21,699 bases of DNA from Ignavibacteriaceae bacterium (GTDB taxonomy: Bacteria; Bacteroidota; Ignavibacteria; Ignavibacteriales; Ignavibacteriaceae): positions 1-21,699 of the forward strand of contig JACAFA010000150.1 of the NCBI GenBank assembly GCA_013388525.1. Reading direction: 5' to 3'. Of this stretch, positions 9,127 through 17,217 are shown one piece after another. A model generated the notes under the pieces. That model did no database searches. It was not told the origin of the DNA and saw nothing but the letters and a program-made list of their open reading frames with translations. Position 1 is the stretch's first letter. The number at the start of each line of letters is the position of its first letter. The translations under genes were made by a program, and so were the position numbers.

Positions 9127-9963
9127 ATGAACGCGGTTAAAACAGTATTCTTAATGACTTTAATGATGGCTCTTTTCCTGTTTGTTGGCTACCTTCTCGG
9201 CGGTAATACAGGAATGACTATCGCACTTGTATTTTCGTTGATAATGAACTTTGGCTCTTTCTGGTTTTCTGATAAAATCGTACTGGCAATGTATCGAGCA
9301 AAAGAAGTAAACAGAGAATCAGCACCGAAGTTTTATGATATGGTTGAAAGACTTGCACGACAGGCAAAACTTCCAATGCCAAAAGTTTATATAATAAATG
9401 ATCCAACTCCGAATGCATTTGCAACAGGAAGAAGCCCGAAGAAAGCTGCAGTTGCGGCAACAACCGGAATACTTCAGGGATTAAGCAATGATGAACTTGC
9501 AGGTGTTATGGCTCACGAGCTTGCACACGTAAAGAATCGAGATACGCTAATCAGTACTATTGCGGCAACATTGGTAGGTTCCATTTCCTACATTGCTCAT
9601 ATGGCTGGATGGGCTATGATGTTTGGCAGAAGTGATGATAGAGAAGGCGGAGGTATCGGTGGTTTAGTTTTATTAATTCTTTCACCAATACTCGCAATGC
9701 TGATTCAAATGGCTATATCCCGTTCACGCGAGTTTACTGCTGATAAAGGTGGTGCAGAGATTTCAGGAAATCCCTTGGGTCTGGCGTCTGCTTTACAGAA
9801 AATTTCGCGCGGCAATCAGATGAAACCATTATTCCATTCTGATCCCGCAACTGCACATATGTTTATTATTAATCCTCTTACAGGTGGAGGAATTGCAAAA
9901 CTCTTTTCAACTCATCCTCCAACAGAAGAGAGAATTAAAAGACTGCAGGCAATGGCTAGATAA
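9127..9963 (+). CDS. htpX: HtpX-like membrane zinc metalloprotease (M48 family)
   Basis: 278 residues, typical for HtpX (about 280-295). It is an inner-membrane zinc endopeptidase that helps degrade misfolded membrane proteins, with its active site on the cytoplasmic side. Two hydrophobic segments lie at the N-terminus (about 7-28 and 31-50). The metal site is the motif HELAH at residues 130-134, with E131 catalytic; E202 in [12 protein letters not shown] is the expected third zinc ligand. Two further hydrophobic segments (about 141-160 and 175-195) lie between these, as in the family. The motif [14 protein letters not shown] before HExxH is also characteristic. It has a good ribosome binding site, stands alone, and is followed by a large hairpin. 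Confidence 0.96.
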   Translation: MNAVKTVFLMTLMMALFLFVGYLLGGNTGMTIALVFSLIMNFGSFWFSDKIVLAMYRAKEVNRESAPKFYDMVERLARQAKLPMPKVYIINDPTPNAFATGRSPKKAAVAATTGILQGLSNDELAGVMAHELAHVKNRDTLISTIAATLVGSISYIAHMAGWAMMFGRSDDREGGGIGGLVLLILSPILAMLIQMAISRSREFTADKGGAEISGNPLGLASALQKISRGNQMKPLFHSDPATAHMFIINPLTGGGIAKLFSTHPPTEERIKRLQAMAR

Positions 9964-10010
9964 AATCAAGATAAAGGATTAAAGTAGAAAGATAAATGTG
10001 AGAAATTATA

Positions 10011-10050
10011 AAGCTGTCAGATTCCGGAAGAGCCGGAATGACAGCTTCTT
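10011..10050 (+). terminator. Long hairpin after htpX, terminator-like or palindromic repeat
   Basis: AAGCTGTCA (10011-10019) pairs with TGACAGCTT (10039-10047) and TTCCGG (10022-10027) with CCGGAA (10033-10038), giving 15 bp with a 2-nt bulge and the 5-nt loop AAGAG. The following CTTCTTTATT is only moderately T-rich, so it may act as the htpX terminator. Its GGAATGACAG (10035-10044) resembles GGAAAGACAG at 5959-5968, suggesting a dispersed palindromic element instead of, or as well as, a terminator. Confidence 0.6.
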
Positions 10051-10060
10051 TATTATATCA

Positions 10061-10094
10061 TCTGGTATCCAGAATCCAGAGACCAGCATCCGGA
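10061..10094. repeat. Short ATCCAGA-type tandem and inverted repeat
   Basis: ATCCAGA occurs twice in tandem (10067-10073 and 10074-10080) and a degenerate copy ATCCGGA follows at 10088-10094. TCTGG-TAT-CCAGA (10061-10073) is also an inverted repeat. It is part of a 174-base gap between htpX and the next gene that otherwise shows only the long hairpin. Confidence 0.45.
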
Positions 10095-10137
10095 ACGTCT
10101 TGAATCTCTAAGTCATTCTGCTGATATTAGTGATGTA

Positions 10138-10776
10138 ATGATATTGAAATTTGTAAACAAATATTTATTCTTCTGCAGAGAGTTTTCCTTTCTGATTTTA
10201 ATATTAACCTTCTCATCAATTCCAGAAATTGCAGGTCAATCAAAAACAAATCTTGATGTTTTTTATTCACTAACTGATTCGCTTGTAGATCAAATCAATT
10301 CCGGAATTCCTGCTTCGGAAAAGAAAATTCTTTTAACACTCAATCTTGGTCAAAGTTATTCCTTGTTTTCAAACAGCATAAAGGAAAGATTTAGGAAAAA
10401 CGGAAAAGAAATTCTTGAACAACCGGCGGATGAATTGAACATTCCTCATGTTGATCTCGTACTTGAAGGAGCCGGAGTCGAATATGGCGAAATGTTCAGA
10501 GATGGTTGGTTTGGGCCTCATTATATTCAGCGCTACTCAACAATTTTTGGTAACTATCTTCAGACTTTTTCTGAAACCGGAAAACAGGAATTTGAAATCA
10601 CAAAAATTGATACAGTTAAAGTTGATGAACTGAAATATCTTGAAAATGAATCATTCCCCTTTACAAAAGGTACAATTCCTCCGGAACCATTTCTCTCAGG
10701 TTTTGCTGAGCCTTTAATTGCAATTGGAACTACAGCCGCAGTTGTTGTGCTCTTCTTCACTGTAAGAAGCGAGTGA
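10138..10776 (+). CDS. Exported protein of unknown function
   Basis: 212 residues; I do not recognise a family. A hydrophobic segment at residues about 12-32 (ending EIAGQ) looks like a signal peptide with a long N-region. The middle is mixed alpha/beta with no metal or nucleotide motif (LNIPHVDLVLEGAGVEYGEMF; DGWFGPHYIQRY). Residues about 189-208 (FAEPLIAIGTTAAVVVLFF) form a hydrophobic segment just before a short charged C-terminus, a likely membrane anchor. The ribosome binding site is weak and the start is uncertain. It stands 71 nt before bamD on the same strand and could be read with it, so an envelope role is a guess from context. Confidence 0.65.
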   Translation: MILKFVNKYLFFCREFSFLILILTFSSIPEIAGQSKTNLDVFYSLTDSLVDQINSGIPASEKKILLTLNLGQSYSLFSNSIKERFRKNGKEILEQPADELNIPHVDLVLEGAGVEYGEMFRDGWFGPHYIQRYSTIFGNYLQTFSETGKQEFEITKIDTVKVDELKYLENESFPFTKGTIPPEPFLSGFAEPLIAIGTTAAVVVLFFTVRSE

Positions 10777-10783
10777 TTGATTT

Positions 10784-10791
10784 TACCTTTG
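10784..10791 (+). promoter_or_regulatory. Possible -7 box upstream of bamD
   Basis: TACCTTTG matches TAnnTTTG and lies 56 nt before the bamD ATG. The same 11-mer TTTTACCTTTG is found before clpC at 1740-1750. No TTG is present at the usual 17-23 nt upstream distance, so this is a weak call. Confidence 0.3.
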
Positions 10792-10847
10792 AAGCAACTT
10801 CATTTTTAGCTAATATTGCCGTGTAATTTTATCAAATTAAAGCATTT

Positions 10848-11618
10848 ATGAGAAAATACTTTTTAGCATTAAGCTTATCCTTTCTTTTCATTTTTGGCTG
10901 CAGTTCTTCCCGTGAATTAAGTGATTATGGACCCGAAGAAAGATTGCAGTATGCTACCAAATTATATCAGGATGAAGAATATCAGGATGCAGCAACTGAG
11001 TTTGAGGCGATACTTCTTCAATATCCCGGAAGCATTTATGTTGACGATGCGCAATATTATCTGGGACTGTGCAAGTTTCAGCGTGAAGAGTATATTCTGG
11101 CTGCATTTGAATTCAGTAAACTGATAAAAAATATGCCTGCTAGTGAATTTGTTGCAGAAGCTCAGTTTATGCTGGCAGAAAGTTATTATGAATTATCACC
11201 TGATTATACACTCGACCAGAAGTACACCAAAAAAGCAATTGAAGAATACCAGGCATTTATTGATTTCTTTCCGTTGAATGAAAAAGTTGCTGAAGCTGAA
11301 AGAAAAATTTCAGAACTTAATGATAAGCTTGCTCGTAAGGAATATTCGATAGCAGTTATTTATGAAAAGATGGATTACTATACTGCATCATTAAAATATT
11401 ATGATTCAGTAGTTGAAATATTTCACGATACTCAGTATGCGCCTTTGGCTTTGTACCGAAAAATAAAATTACTGATGGACAGAGAAAGAGAAGACGAAGC
11501 ACTTAAAGAGATGAGAAAATTTGTCCTTCTTTATCCTGAAGACCAGAATTTTAAGGAGATTGAGAATTTAAAAAATTCACTCGAAGCAAAATTAAAGGGG
11601 GGTTTTTCCTCTAACTGA
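10848..11618 (+). CDS. bamD: Outer membrane protein assembly factor BamD
   Basis: 256 residues, the usual BamD size (about 245-270). The signal peptide ends IFGC with the lipidated cysteine at C18, so the product is an outer membrane lipoprotein facing the periplasm. It is followed by TPR pairs: YATKLYQDEEYQDAATEFEAILLQYPGS (about 35-62), YYLGLCKFQREEYILAAFEF, AQFMLAESYYEL, AIEEYQAFIDFFP and SLKYYDSVVEIFHDTQYAPLAL. The spacing and the P-x-S/D-x-xxxDDAQYYLG pattern are typical of BamD. It helps BamA insert beta-barrel proteins, here potentially including the PorV/PorQ protein and the T9SS channel. Its TGA shares one base with the ATG of the thioesterase (TGATG), so it heads a long translationally coupled series. 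Confidence 0.9.
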   Translation: MRKYFLALSLSFLFIFGCSSSRELSDYGPEERLQYATKLYQDEEYQDAATEFEAILLQYPGSIYVDDAQYYLGLCKFQREEYILAAFEFSKLIKNMPASEFVAEAQFMLAESYYELSPDYTLDQKYTKKAIEEYQAFIDFFPLNEKVAEAERKISELNDKLARKEYSIAVIYEKMDYYTASLKYYDSVVEIFHDTQYAPLALYRKIKLLMDREREDEALKEMRKFVLLYPEDQNFKEIENLKNSLEAKLKGGFSSN

Positions 11619-12091
11619 TGGCTGCCCGCAAAGTTGAAGATTCGCAAATTACGATGACCGAACTTGTTCTGCCGCATCACACAAATCAGCTTGGAACATT
11701 ATTCGGTGGACAATTGATGTACTGGATAGATATCTGTGCTTCTCTCAGTGCTGAAAAACATACAGGAAAAGTTTGTGTTACAGCTTCTGTAGATAAAATA
11801 GATTTTCATCATCCGGTAAAACTTGGAGATGCTGTTACTCTGCTTTCTTCAGTTAACCGTGTGTTTAATACTTCGCTGGAAGTTGGGGTAAAAGTATTTG
11901 CACAATCCTTTAAAGAGGGAACAACGAAACATACTAATTCGGCTTATCTTACTTTTGTTTGTGTTGATGCAGAAGGTAAGCCTATAAAAGCTATCGAAGC
12001 TTTACCGGAAACTAATGAACAAAAAAGAAGATTTAATGAAGCACTTATCAGGAGAGAAAACCGACTTAAAAATCGGTCAATTGAAAAATAG
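11618..12091 (+). CDS. Acyl-CoA thioesterase, hotdog fold (YciA/ACOT7-type)
   Basis: 157 residues, the usual length for a single-hotdog acyl-CoA thioesterase. These cytosolic enzymes hydrolyse acyl-CoA to free acid and CoA. The motif N-x-x-GTLFGGQLMYWID (about residues 23-38) is the family signature; it contains the loop residue and the aspartate linked to catalysis, and lies in the central helix of the hotdog. CVTASVDKIDFHHPVKLGDAVTL and NSAYLTFVCVDAEGKP follow as expected. Chain-length preference cannot be read from the sequence. The start codon overlaps the bamD stop. The 3' end is AT-rich and overlaps or abuts the next gene, depending on which start that gene uses. Confidence 0.92.
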   Translation: MAARKVEDSQITMTELVLPHHTNQLGTLFGGQLMYWIDICASLSAEKHTGKVCVTASVDKIDFHHPVKLGDAVTLLSSVNRVFNTSLEVGVKVFAQSFKEGTTKHTNSAYLTFVCVDAEGKPIKAIEALPETNEQKRRFNEALIRRENRLKNRSIEK

Positions 12092-14177
12092 TTTCATTTT
12101 ATTTCTTTTATTCTTTTCCTCTCTCTCCTTCAGTCAGGTTCCTGTCAACGGCTTTTGCTCGCTGAAAAATTATTCAATTTCAAAAGGCAATCACCGGTTA
12201 ATTTCCGCAGACCTGAATTCAGATACGAAGGATGAACTAATTTTTTATTCTTCCGTTTCAAAACGTATTGGAATTTATACCGGTATTCCTGGTGACAGCA
12301 CCCAATTGAAAGAGTTTCAGATTAATTCTGAAATTACACAGCTCAAACAACTTAATGACAAAACTGGAAATAACAATTTGTTCGCTGCAGTTGAACGAAA
12401 ACTTAGAAGAGTTTCGTTGTTCTATATTTCACCTGATTCAATTGATGCAGCCAAAAGTCATATTGAGTTTGATTCATATCCGGAGAATATTTTTTTGGGA
12501 GATGTTGACTTAAACGGGATGGAAGAGATTCTTGTTTCAGGTACTGGTTTTGACGGTTTATCAATTCTTTTCAGAGCCAATGGAGGAATCGGAGAAAGAA
12601 AAATTATATCTGCAACAAGTTTTAGCGAAGCCATTTTTGCAGATGTGAATGATGATGGTTATCCTGATGTTATAGCTTTTAATATTCTTGAAAATTCACT
12701 TCAGTTTTTTGTCAATAATACAAATGGAATTTTCAGACTCTCACGTTCAATTCAGTATCCGGAGAAGATATCATTACTCCGCACACACGATTTGAATAAT
12801 GATGGATTACAGGATATTATTTATTCATTTAAAAATAACATTGAAATTTTATATGGTGACTTCCAATCAACATACAAAAAGAAAAAGAATTTTAAGCTTG
12901 AAGATAATCCGACAGAAATAATATCCGGAGACTTTAACCGGGATAAAATACCAGACCTTTCGTACATCCTTTCTAATGGAAGTGTGAGCATCATCTTTGG
13001 CAAAAAGGATTCTGAATTTTATGAAAGCATAACTTATCTGAATAATTCGTTGTCCGGATCGTTATCAAAATTTACCTCAGCAGGTGAAGAAAACATTGTA
13101 TACTTTTCTGAATCTGGAGAAATCACGATTGTTACTACTTTGAAAGAACTAAAAGATGAAATTATAATTACTCCCGTTTTAAAAGCCGGAGCTGTAAAAA
13201 AATTTGATTATGGAAATGATAACATTCCTGACATAATTTTTATAGATGAATTTGACAGCTATTTAAAATTATTTCGTTCAGACAGAAACGGCATCCCGTC
13301 AATATTTTATTCCTTTCCCCTGGCAGAAATACACAAAGAAATCAGGGTTGACGATTTCTTTAAGCAACTGAAAACTTTTTATTGTTATGTTGAAGAGATG
13401 CCATTGATTGAGGTCTTTAAATACAATTTTAATGATAATAAACTCAACAGGAAGCAATTGTATGTTAACGGCGAAATACTTGATCTTTCTTTGCAGCGGG
13501 TTGATAGTTCGCTTGTAAATGTTTTTGTTCTTTATAACAAACATTCAAAACTTTATCTTGGTAAATTTGAAAATCGTGAGCTGAGTATAACATTTAAAGA
13601 ATATCCGTTCATTGACAGGAATGTTAGCAAAGCTAAAATTAAAATCATGGCTGAACCTGAGATTTATTACTGGAAATCAGAATCTGATACTTTTTACTTT
13701 AAAATGGCTGATATTGAAGCGGGTCCGAATATCCTGAAAACTTATTTTAAAATTCCGGCATCAAAAGAACTCAAAATAAATTTGTATGGTTCTGATAATT
13801 ACATTAGTCAATATCCTACGATTGTTAGTTTTGTTCAGAATGAAACGGGTAATCATATCTTTGTAATTTCAGAAAATAAGTTCAATAAATCTGATCAGCT
13901 TTTCAAAAACCAAACAGAAGGGAAAAAAGAATTTGGCAGAGGTTTTTTTGGTGAAACATCGATAAAAGGCATAATTAATTTTATGGTAATCAGTACTGAT
14001 GATAATTATATTAACAAACTTGTTTACAGTGAAAAGGAAAAATCTTATTTGCTTAGCAGGATGTTTGTTGCTGAAAATCTTTCTGATTATTTTTTCGCAA
14101 GAACTGGTAAAAAAAATTATTATTTGGTTTATTCAAACAAAAAAGGTGAATTATTTATATCGTCAGCAAAAAAGTAG
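12081..14177 (+). CDS. Secreted FG-GAP/VCBS-repeat protein
   Basis: 698 residues from the TTG chosen here. From this codon the N-terminus is MKNSFILFLLFFSSLSFSQ, an ideal signal peptide. An in-frame ATG at 12015 would add 22 charged residues before it and overlap the thioesterase by 77 bases; it cannot be excluded, as neither start has a good ribosome binding site. The body carries repeated FG-GAP/VCBS calcium-binding-like motifs: ADLNSDTKDEL (near 12208), GDVDLNGMEEI (near 12500), ADVNDDGYPDV (near 12640), HDLNNDGLQDI (near 12786), GDFNRDKIPDL (near 12928) and FDYGNDNIPDI (near 13202). Such repeats form beta-propellers at the cell surface. No T9SS tail and no catalytic motif is visible. It ends 17 nt before the metalloprotease gene, so the two are probably expressed together. 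Confidence 0.85.
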   Translation: MKNSFILFLLFFSSLSFSQVPVNGFCSLKNYSISKGNHRLISADLNSDTKDELIFYSSVSKRIGIYTGIPGDSTQLKEFQINSEITQLKQLNDKTGNNNLFAAVERKLRRVSLFYISPDSIDAAKSHIEFDSYPENIFLGDVDLNGMEEILVSGTGFDGLSILFRANGGIGERKIISATSFSEAIFADVNDDGYPDVIAFNILENSLQFFVNNTNGIFRLSRSIQYPEKISLLRTHDLNNDGLQDIIYSFKNNIEILYGDFQSTYKKKKNFKLEDNPTEIISGDFNRDKIPDLSYILSNGSVSIIFGKKDSEFYESITYLNNSLSGSLSKFTSAGEENIVYFSESGEITIVTTLKELKDEIIITPVLKAGAVKKFDYGNDNIPDIIFIDEFDSYLKLFRSDRNGIPSIFYSFPLAEIHKEIRVDDFFKQLKTFYCYVEEMPLIEVFKYNFNDNKLNRKQLYVNGEILDLSLQRVDSSLVNVFVLYNKHSKLYLGKFENRELSITFKEYPFIDRNVSKAKIKIMAEPEIYYWKSESDTFYFKMADIEAGPNILKTYFKIPASKELKINLYGSDNYISQYPTIVSFVQNETGNHIFVISENKFNKSDQLFKNQTEGKKEFGRGFFGETSIKGIINFMVISTDDNYINKLVYSEKEKSYLLSRMFVAENLSDYFFARTGKKNYYLVYSNKKGELFISSAKK

Positions 14178-14194
14178 TTTATTTATTTCTTCGG

Positions 14195-15901
14195 GTGATA
14201 TTAACTCTGTTCTTATCATTTCAGATTTATTCTCAGCAAATCAGCCAGCTTCAGCTTGATTCACTTTACACAAAATTCATTCAGCTTAAAGCGCCGGAAT
14301 TACTTCCGCAAACTGATCAGCCATTTGAGTTAACTTTAGAAGATAGAAAATGTGGATTTGGAATTGTAAACGCTATTAAAACTAATATCGATTTCTTCTC
14401 TCCCGAACAGATGAATATTTTAAATTCAATATTAAGCAGACCGTTTTTACAAACAAGTATTATTTCTCCTTCAGGATTTTTCCGAATACATTACGATGTA
14501 GCCGGAAGTAATACTCCTGCTTATGTCTCGGGCTGGACTGTGGACCAGAATGTTGCTGAGGTGGCAAAAGCGCTGGATTCAGCTTATCGGTTTGAAATAA
14601 ATTACCTTGGTTTTCTATCACCGCCTTCAGATGGCAATGGTGGTGGTGATGATAAATATGATGTTTATATTCAAAATCAGGGTGGTGGTTTTTATGGTTA
14701 TACTGAGTGGGAAAGTAAAATTGGTTCGGTAAACTGGACTTCATTTATGGTGATTGATAATGATTATGTTGGATACTACAGCACCGGTTTGAATGGAATG
14801 AGAGTGACTGTTGCACACGAATTTCATCACAGCATTCAATTAGGCAACTACGCAATTTTTAATGACACTAATCCTTTCAGAAGCAGTGATACATATTTTT
14901 ATGAACTTACTTCAACATCAATGGAAGAGTTTGTTTACGATGATGTGAATGATTATTACGCTTATATGAGCTCATATTTCAATAATACTGATCTTGCTTT
15001 TCCAGGACAGAATGGATACAACATTGCAATCTGGAATATTTATTTAAAAGACAATTTTGGATTTGGACTCTTGAAGAGACAATGGGAGTTGATTCCGAGC
15101 ATTGCAGCTATTCTTGCAATTAATCAAAGTTTAAATGAATTAAGCACATCTTTCCCGAGAGAATTCAACAAGTTCGGAATCTGGACTTACTTTACAAACT
15201 TCAGAAGAATTCCAGGAAAATATTTTGAAGAAGCAGCAAATTATCCCATAGTGATTCCAAAATTCAATGTGCAGTTTCCATCACCTTTGTTAAACGGGCA
15301 AGCTAAACCAACAACAAATAACTTTGTCAGGTTTAACATTCCTGCAAACAATGATACTCTGGTGGCAGTAGTTACAAATGCAGATGCATTTGCCGCCAAT
15401 GATAATTCGAGCCAGTTATTCAATTTTCAGTACACACTTTATTCTGATCCAAATACCGGGCAGAGAGATTTAACCGAGGAATACTCTTCAACTTTTTCCG
15501 TTAGCAATCCTGGGTTCTGGTCTGTTTCAGAGATTTTGAATAATGTTCTAGTACGGCAGGATACCTCTCAATATCCAATTATAACGAGTAATGAATCATT
15601 TGCATTTCCTAATCCTTTCAATTATTTGAATTCTATATATAGTGATGGAATATTCATTTCTTTTTTTGCAACAGTTGGCGATGAGTTAGATTTTAATGTT
15701 TACTCAGTAGGTTTGGAAAAAGTGTACAGTTCAAATATGAGAGCAACACAAAGGCAAACACCTAGTGGGACAAATTATGTTGGCGTGAACTGGAACGGAT
15801 TAGATAATAACGGTAACAAACTTGCTTCAGGTGTCTATATATATGTAATCAAAAAGGGTAGTGAAGTTGTAACTGGAAAAGTTGTGATATTCAATGAGTA
15901 G
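14195..15901 (+). CDS. Secreted zinc metalloprotease (MXAN_6640-like) with T9SS C-terminal sorting domain
   Basis: 568 residues from a GTG start. The hydrophobic beginning ILTLFLSFQIYSQ is a signal peptide, perhaps incomplete. The zinc site is HEFHH at residues 208-212 (HExxH), with E244 or E245 in SMEEF a candidate third ligand. The preceding DGNGGGDDKYDVYIQN pattern and the overall layout resemble the putative metalloproteases named after MXAN_6640. FPNPFN at 471-476 opens the C-terminal domain, and NWNGLDNNGNKLASGVYIY (532-550) with the end VVIFNE is a FlgD-Ig-like T9SS type A sorting domain, removed or lipid-linked at the surface in that system. Stop and ccmA start overlap by 8 bases. The substrate is unknown. 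Confidence 0.88.
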   Translation: MILTLFLSFQIYSQQISQLQLDSLYTKFIQLKAPELLPQTDQPFELTLEDRKCGFGIVNAIKTNIDFFSPEQMNILNSILSRPFLQTSIISPSGFFRIHYDVAGSNTPAYVSGWTVDQNVAEVAKALDSAYRFEINYLGFLSPPSDGNGGGDDKYDVYIQNQGGGFYGYTEWESKIGSVNWTSFMVIDNDYVGYYSTGLNGMRVTVAHEFHHSIQLGNYAIFNDTNPFRSSDTYFYELTSTSMEEFVYDDVNDYYAYMSSYFNNTDLAFPGQNGYNIAIWNIYLKDNFGFGLLKRQWELIPSIAAILAINQSLNELSTSFPREFNKFGIWTYFTNFRRIPGKYFEEAANYPIVIPKFNVQFPSPLLNGQAKPTTNNFVRFNIPANNDTLVAVVTNADAFAANDNSSQLFNFQYTLYSDPNTGQRDLTEEYSSTFSVSNPGFWSVSEILNNVLVRQDTSQYPIITSNESFAFPNPFNYLNSIYSDGIFISFFATVGDELDFNVYSVGLEKVYSSNMRATQRQTPSGTNYVGVNWNGLDNNGNKLASGVYIYVIKKGSEVVTGKVVIFNE

Positions 15902-16523
15902 TTACTCAATCCAATCACAAAACCTCTCCAAGCTCTTCGGAAGAAGATTAATCTTTAAGGATATAAATTTTAAGTGGGCAGAAAAAGGAATATTTGGCAT
16001 CTCGGGTCCAAATGGCTCCGGCAAATCTACTCTCGTTAAAATTGTTTCTGGACTTATTGCTCCATCCTCAGGAAAAATAATTCACAAAAATTCCGGTGGC
16101 GAAATAATTCCGGAAAAGCTTCACAACCATATTGGTTTCGTTTCTCCCTATCTGGTTTTATATGAAGAATTTTCTGCATGGGAGAATCTGAAAATATTTG
16201 CAGAGATCCGTGGAGTTGATTTTAATGAAGAGAAAGTAATTTATTATCTAACTCAATTCCTGCTTGAAAACAGAAAAAATGATTTAGTGAAAACTTATTC
16301 ATCCGGAATGAAGCAGCGACTCAAATTTATCTTTGCACTTATGCATTCGCCCGAAGTTTTGATTTTTGATGAACCAACCTCCAATCTTGATGAAGAAGGA
16401 AAAAAAGTAGTTTATAAAATCGTGAATGAAGAAGGAAAGCAGCGAATTGTAATTATTGCATCAAATGAAGTAAAAGATTTAGAATTATGCAGCGAAGTTT
16501 TATTGCTGGAGAAATTTAAATGA
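15894..16523 (+). CDS. ccmA: Heme exporter ATP-binding protein CcmA
   Basis: 209 residues, the normal CcmA length. It is the ATPase of the CcmABCD complex, which releases holo-CcmE from CcmC on the inner membrane during cytochrome c maturation. Walker A GPNGSGKST is at 38-46, the ABC signature SSGMKQR at about 136-142 (LSGGQ equivalent), and Walker B VLIFDEP with D159 and the catalytic E160. Identity rests on the ABC fold plus the immediate neighbours ccmB and ccmC. Its start lies inside the end of the metalloprotease gene, and its stop overlaps the ccmB ATG (ATGA), so it is coupled on both sides. Confidence 0.93.
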   Translation: MSSYSIQSQNLSKLFGRRLIFKDINFKWAEKGIFGISGPNGSGKSTLVKIVSGLIAPSSGKIIHKNSGGEIIPEKLHNHIGFVSPYLVLYEEFSAWENLKIFAEIRGVDFNEEKVIYYLTQFLLENRKNDLVKTYSSGMKQRLKFIFALMHSPEVLIFDEPTSNLDEEGKKVVYKIVNEEGKQRIVIIASNEVKDLELCSEVLLLEKFK

Positions 16524-17185
16524 TAGCTGAATCATACGCGCTCTTTAAAAAAGATTTTCATTCTGAGTTAAGAACACGTTACGCAATTAACTCACTCGCG
16601 ATGTTCATCATCGTTGCAATCAGCGTTATTCTTTTTTCGATTGGCAACGAAACGATAACCGAAAGTTTAACCGCAGGACTCTTCTGGGTTGTTATCTTTT
16701 TTACAGCAATGTCCGGACTTTCAAGAGCGTTCGTATCTGAAGAAGAAAGAGGAACAACTTTAACTCTTCAGCTAATTGCATCTCCAACAACTGTATTTTC
16801 AGGAAAACTGATTTTTAACCTGATTCTTGTTTTCTGTATGAACCTGGTTATTGCTCTTCTTTATTCTGCGTTATTCGAAAAATTTGTTGTGCAAAATTTT
16901 CCCCTCTTTATTTTGACATTTATTTTGGGAAATATCGGCCTGGCAGTTGCATCAACGATAATCGCTGCAATTATCGCAAAAGCAGGCGCAAAAGGAACAC
17001 TTTATCCGGTGCTTTCCTTTCCGATTTTATTACCTTTGATTCTTACATCTGTTCAATTAACTTTGTTCTCATTCGATGGTACAAGCTTTGAAGAAGCTCA
17101 GTTTGAACTGGCAATAGTTGTTGGTTACGACGTAATTATGTTTACTGCATCTTATATGCTGTTCGATTTTATCTGGAAAGATTAG
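16520..17185 (+). CDS. ccmB: Heme exporter membrane protein CcmB
   Basis: 221 residues, the usual size. It has six hydrophobic segments (about residues 27-42, 52-66, 98-118, 128-150, 163-181 and 200-217) and is the permease partner of CcmA. The motif RAFVSEEERGTTLTLQLIASP (about 70-90) is the CcmB cytoplasmic loop, with E residues before a G and a leucine-rich run, and is thought to contact CcmA. It overlaps ccmA by 4 bases, which fits a 1:1 complex. Confidence 0.93.
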   Translation: MIAESYALFKKDFHSELRTRYAINSLAMFIIVAISVILFSIGNETITESLTAGLFWVVIFFTAMSGLSRAFVSEEERGTTLTLQLIASPTTVFSGKLIFNLILVFCMNLVIALLYSALFEKFVVQNFPLFILTFILGNIGLAVASTIIAAIIAKAGAKGTLYPVLSFPILLPLILTSVQLTLFSFDGTSFEEAQFELAIVVGYDVIMFTASYMLFDFIWKD

Positions 17186-17217
17186 TCATTTTCAAAGGTT
17201 TTTTGAGTTAAAATTTT

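Noticed and set aside
14460..14744. Minus-strand frame of 94 codons rich in His, opposite the metalloprotease
   Set aside because: It is the mirror of DGNGGGDD-type codons in a well-supported plus-strand gene; no ribosome binding site or conserved pattern.
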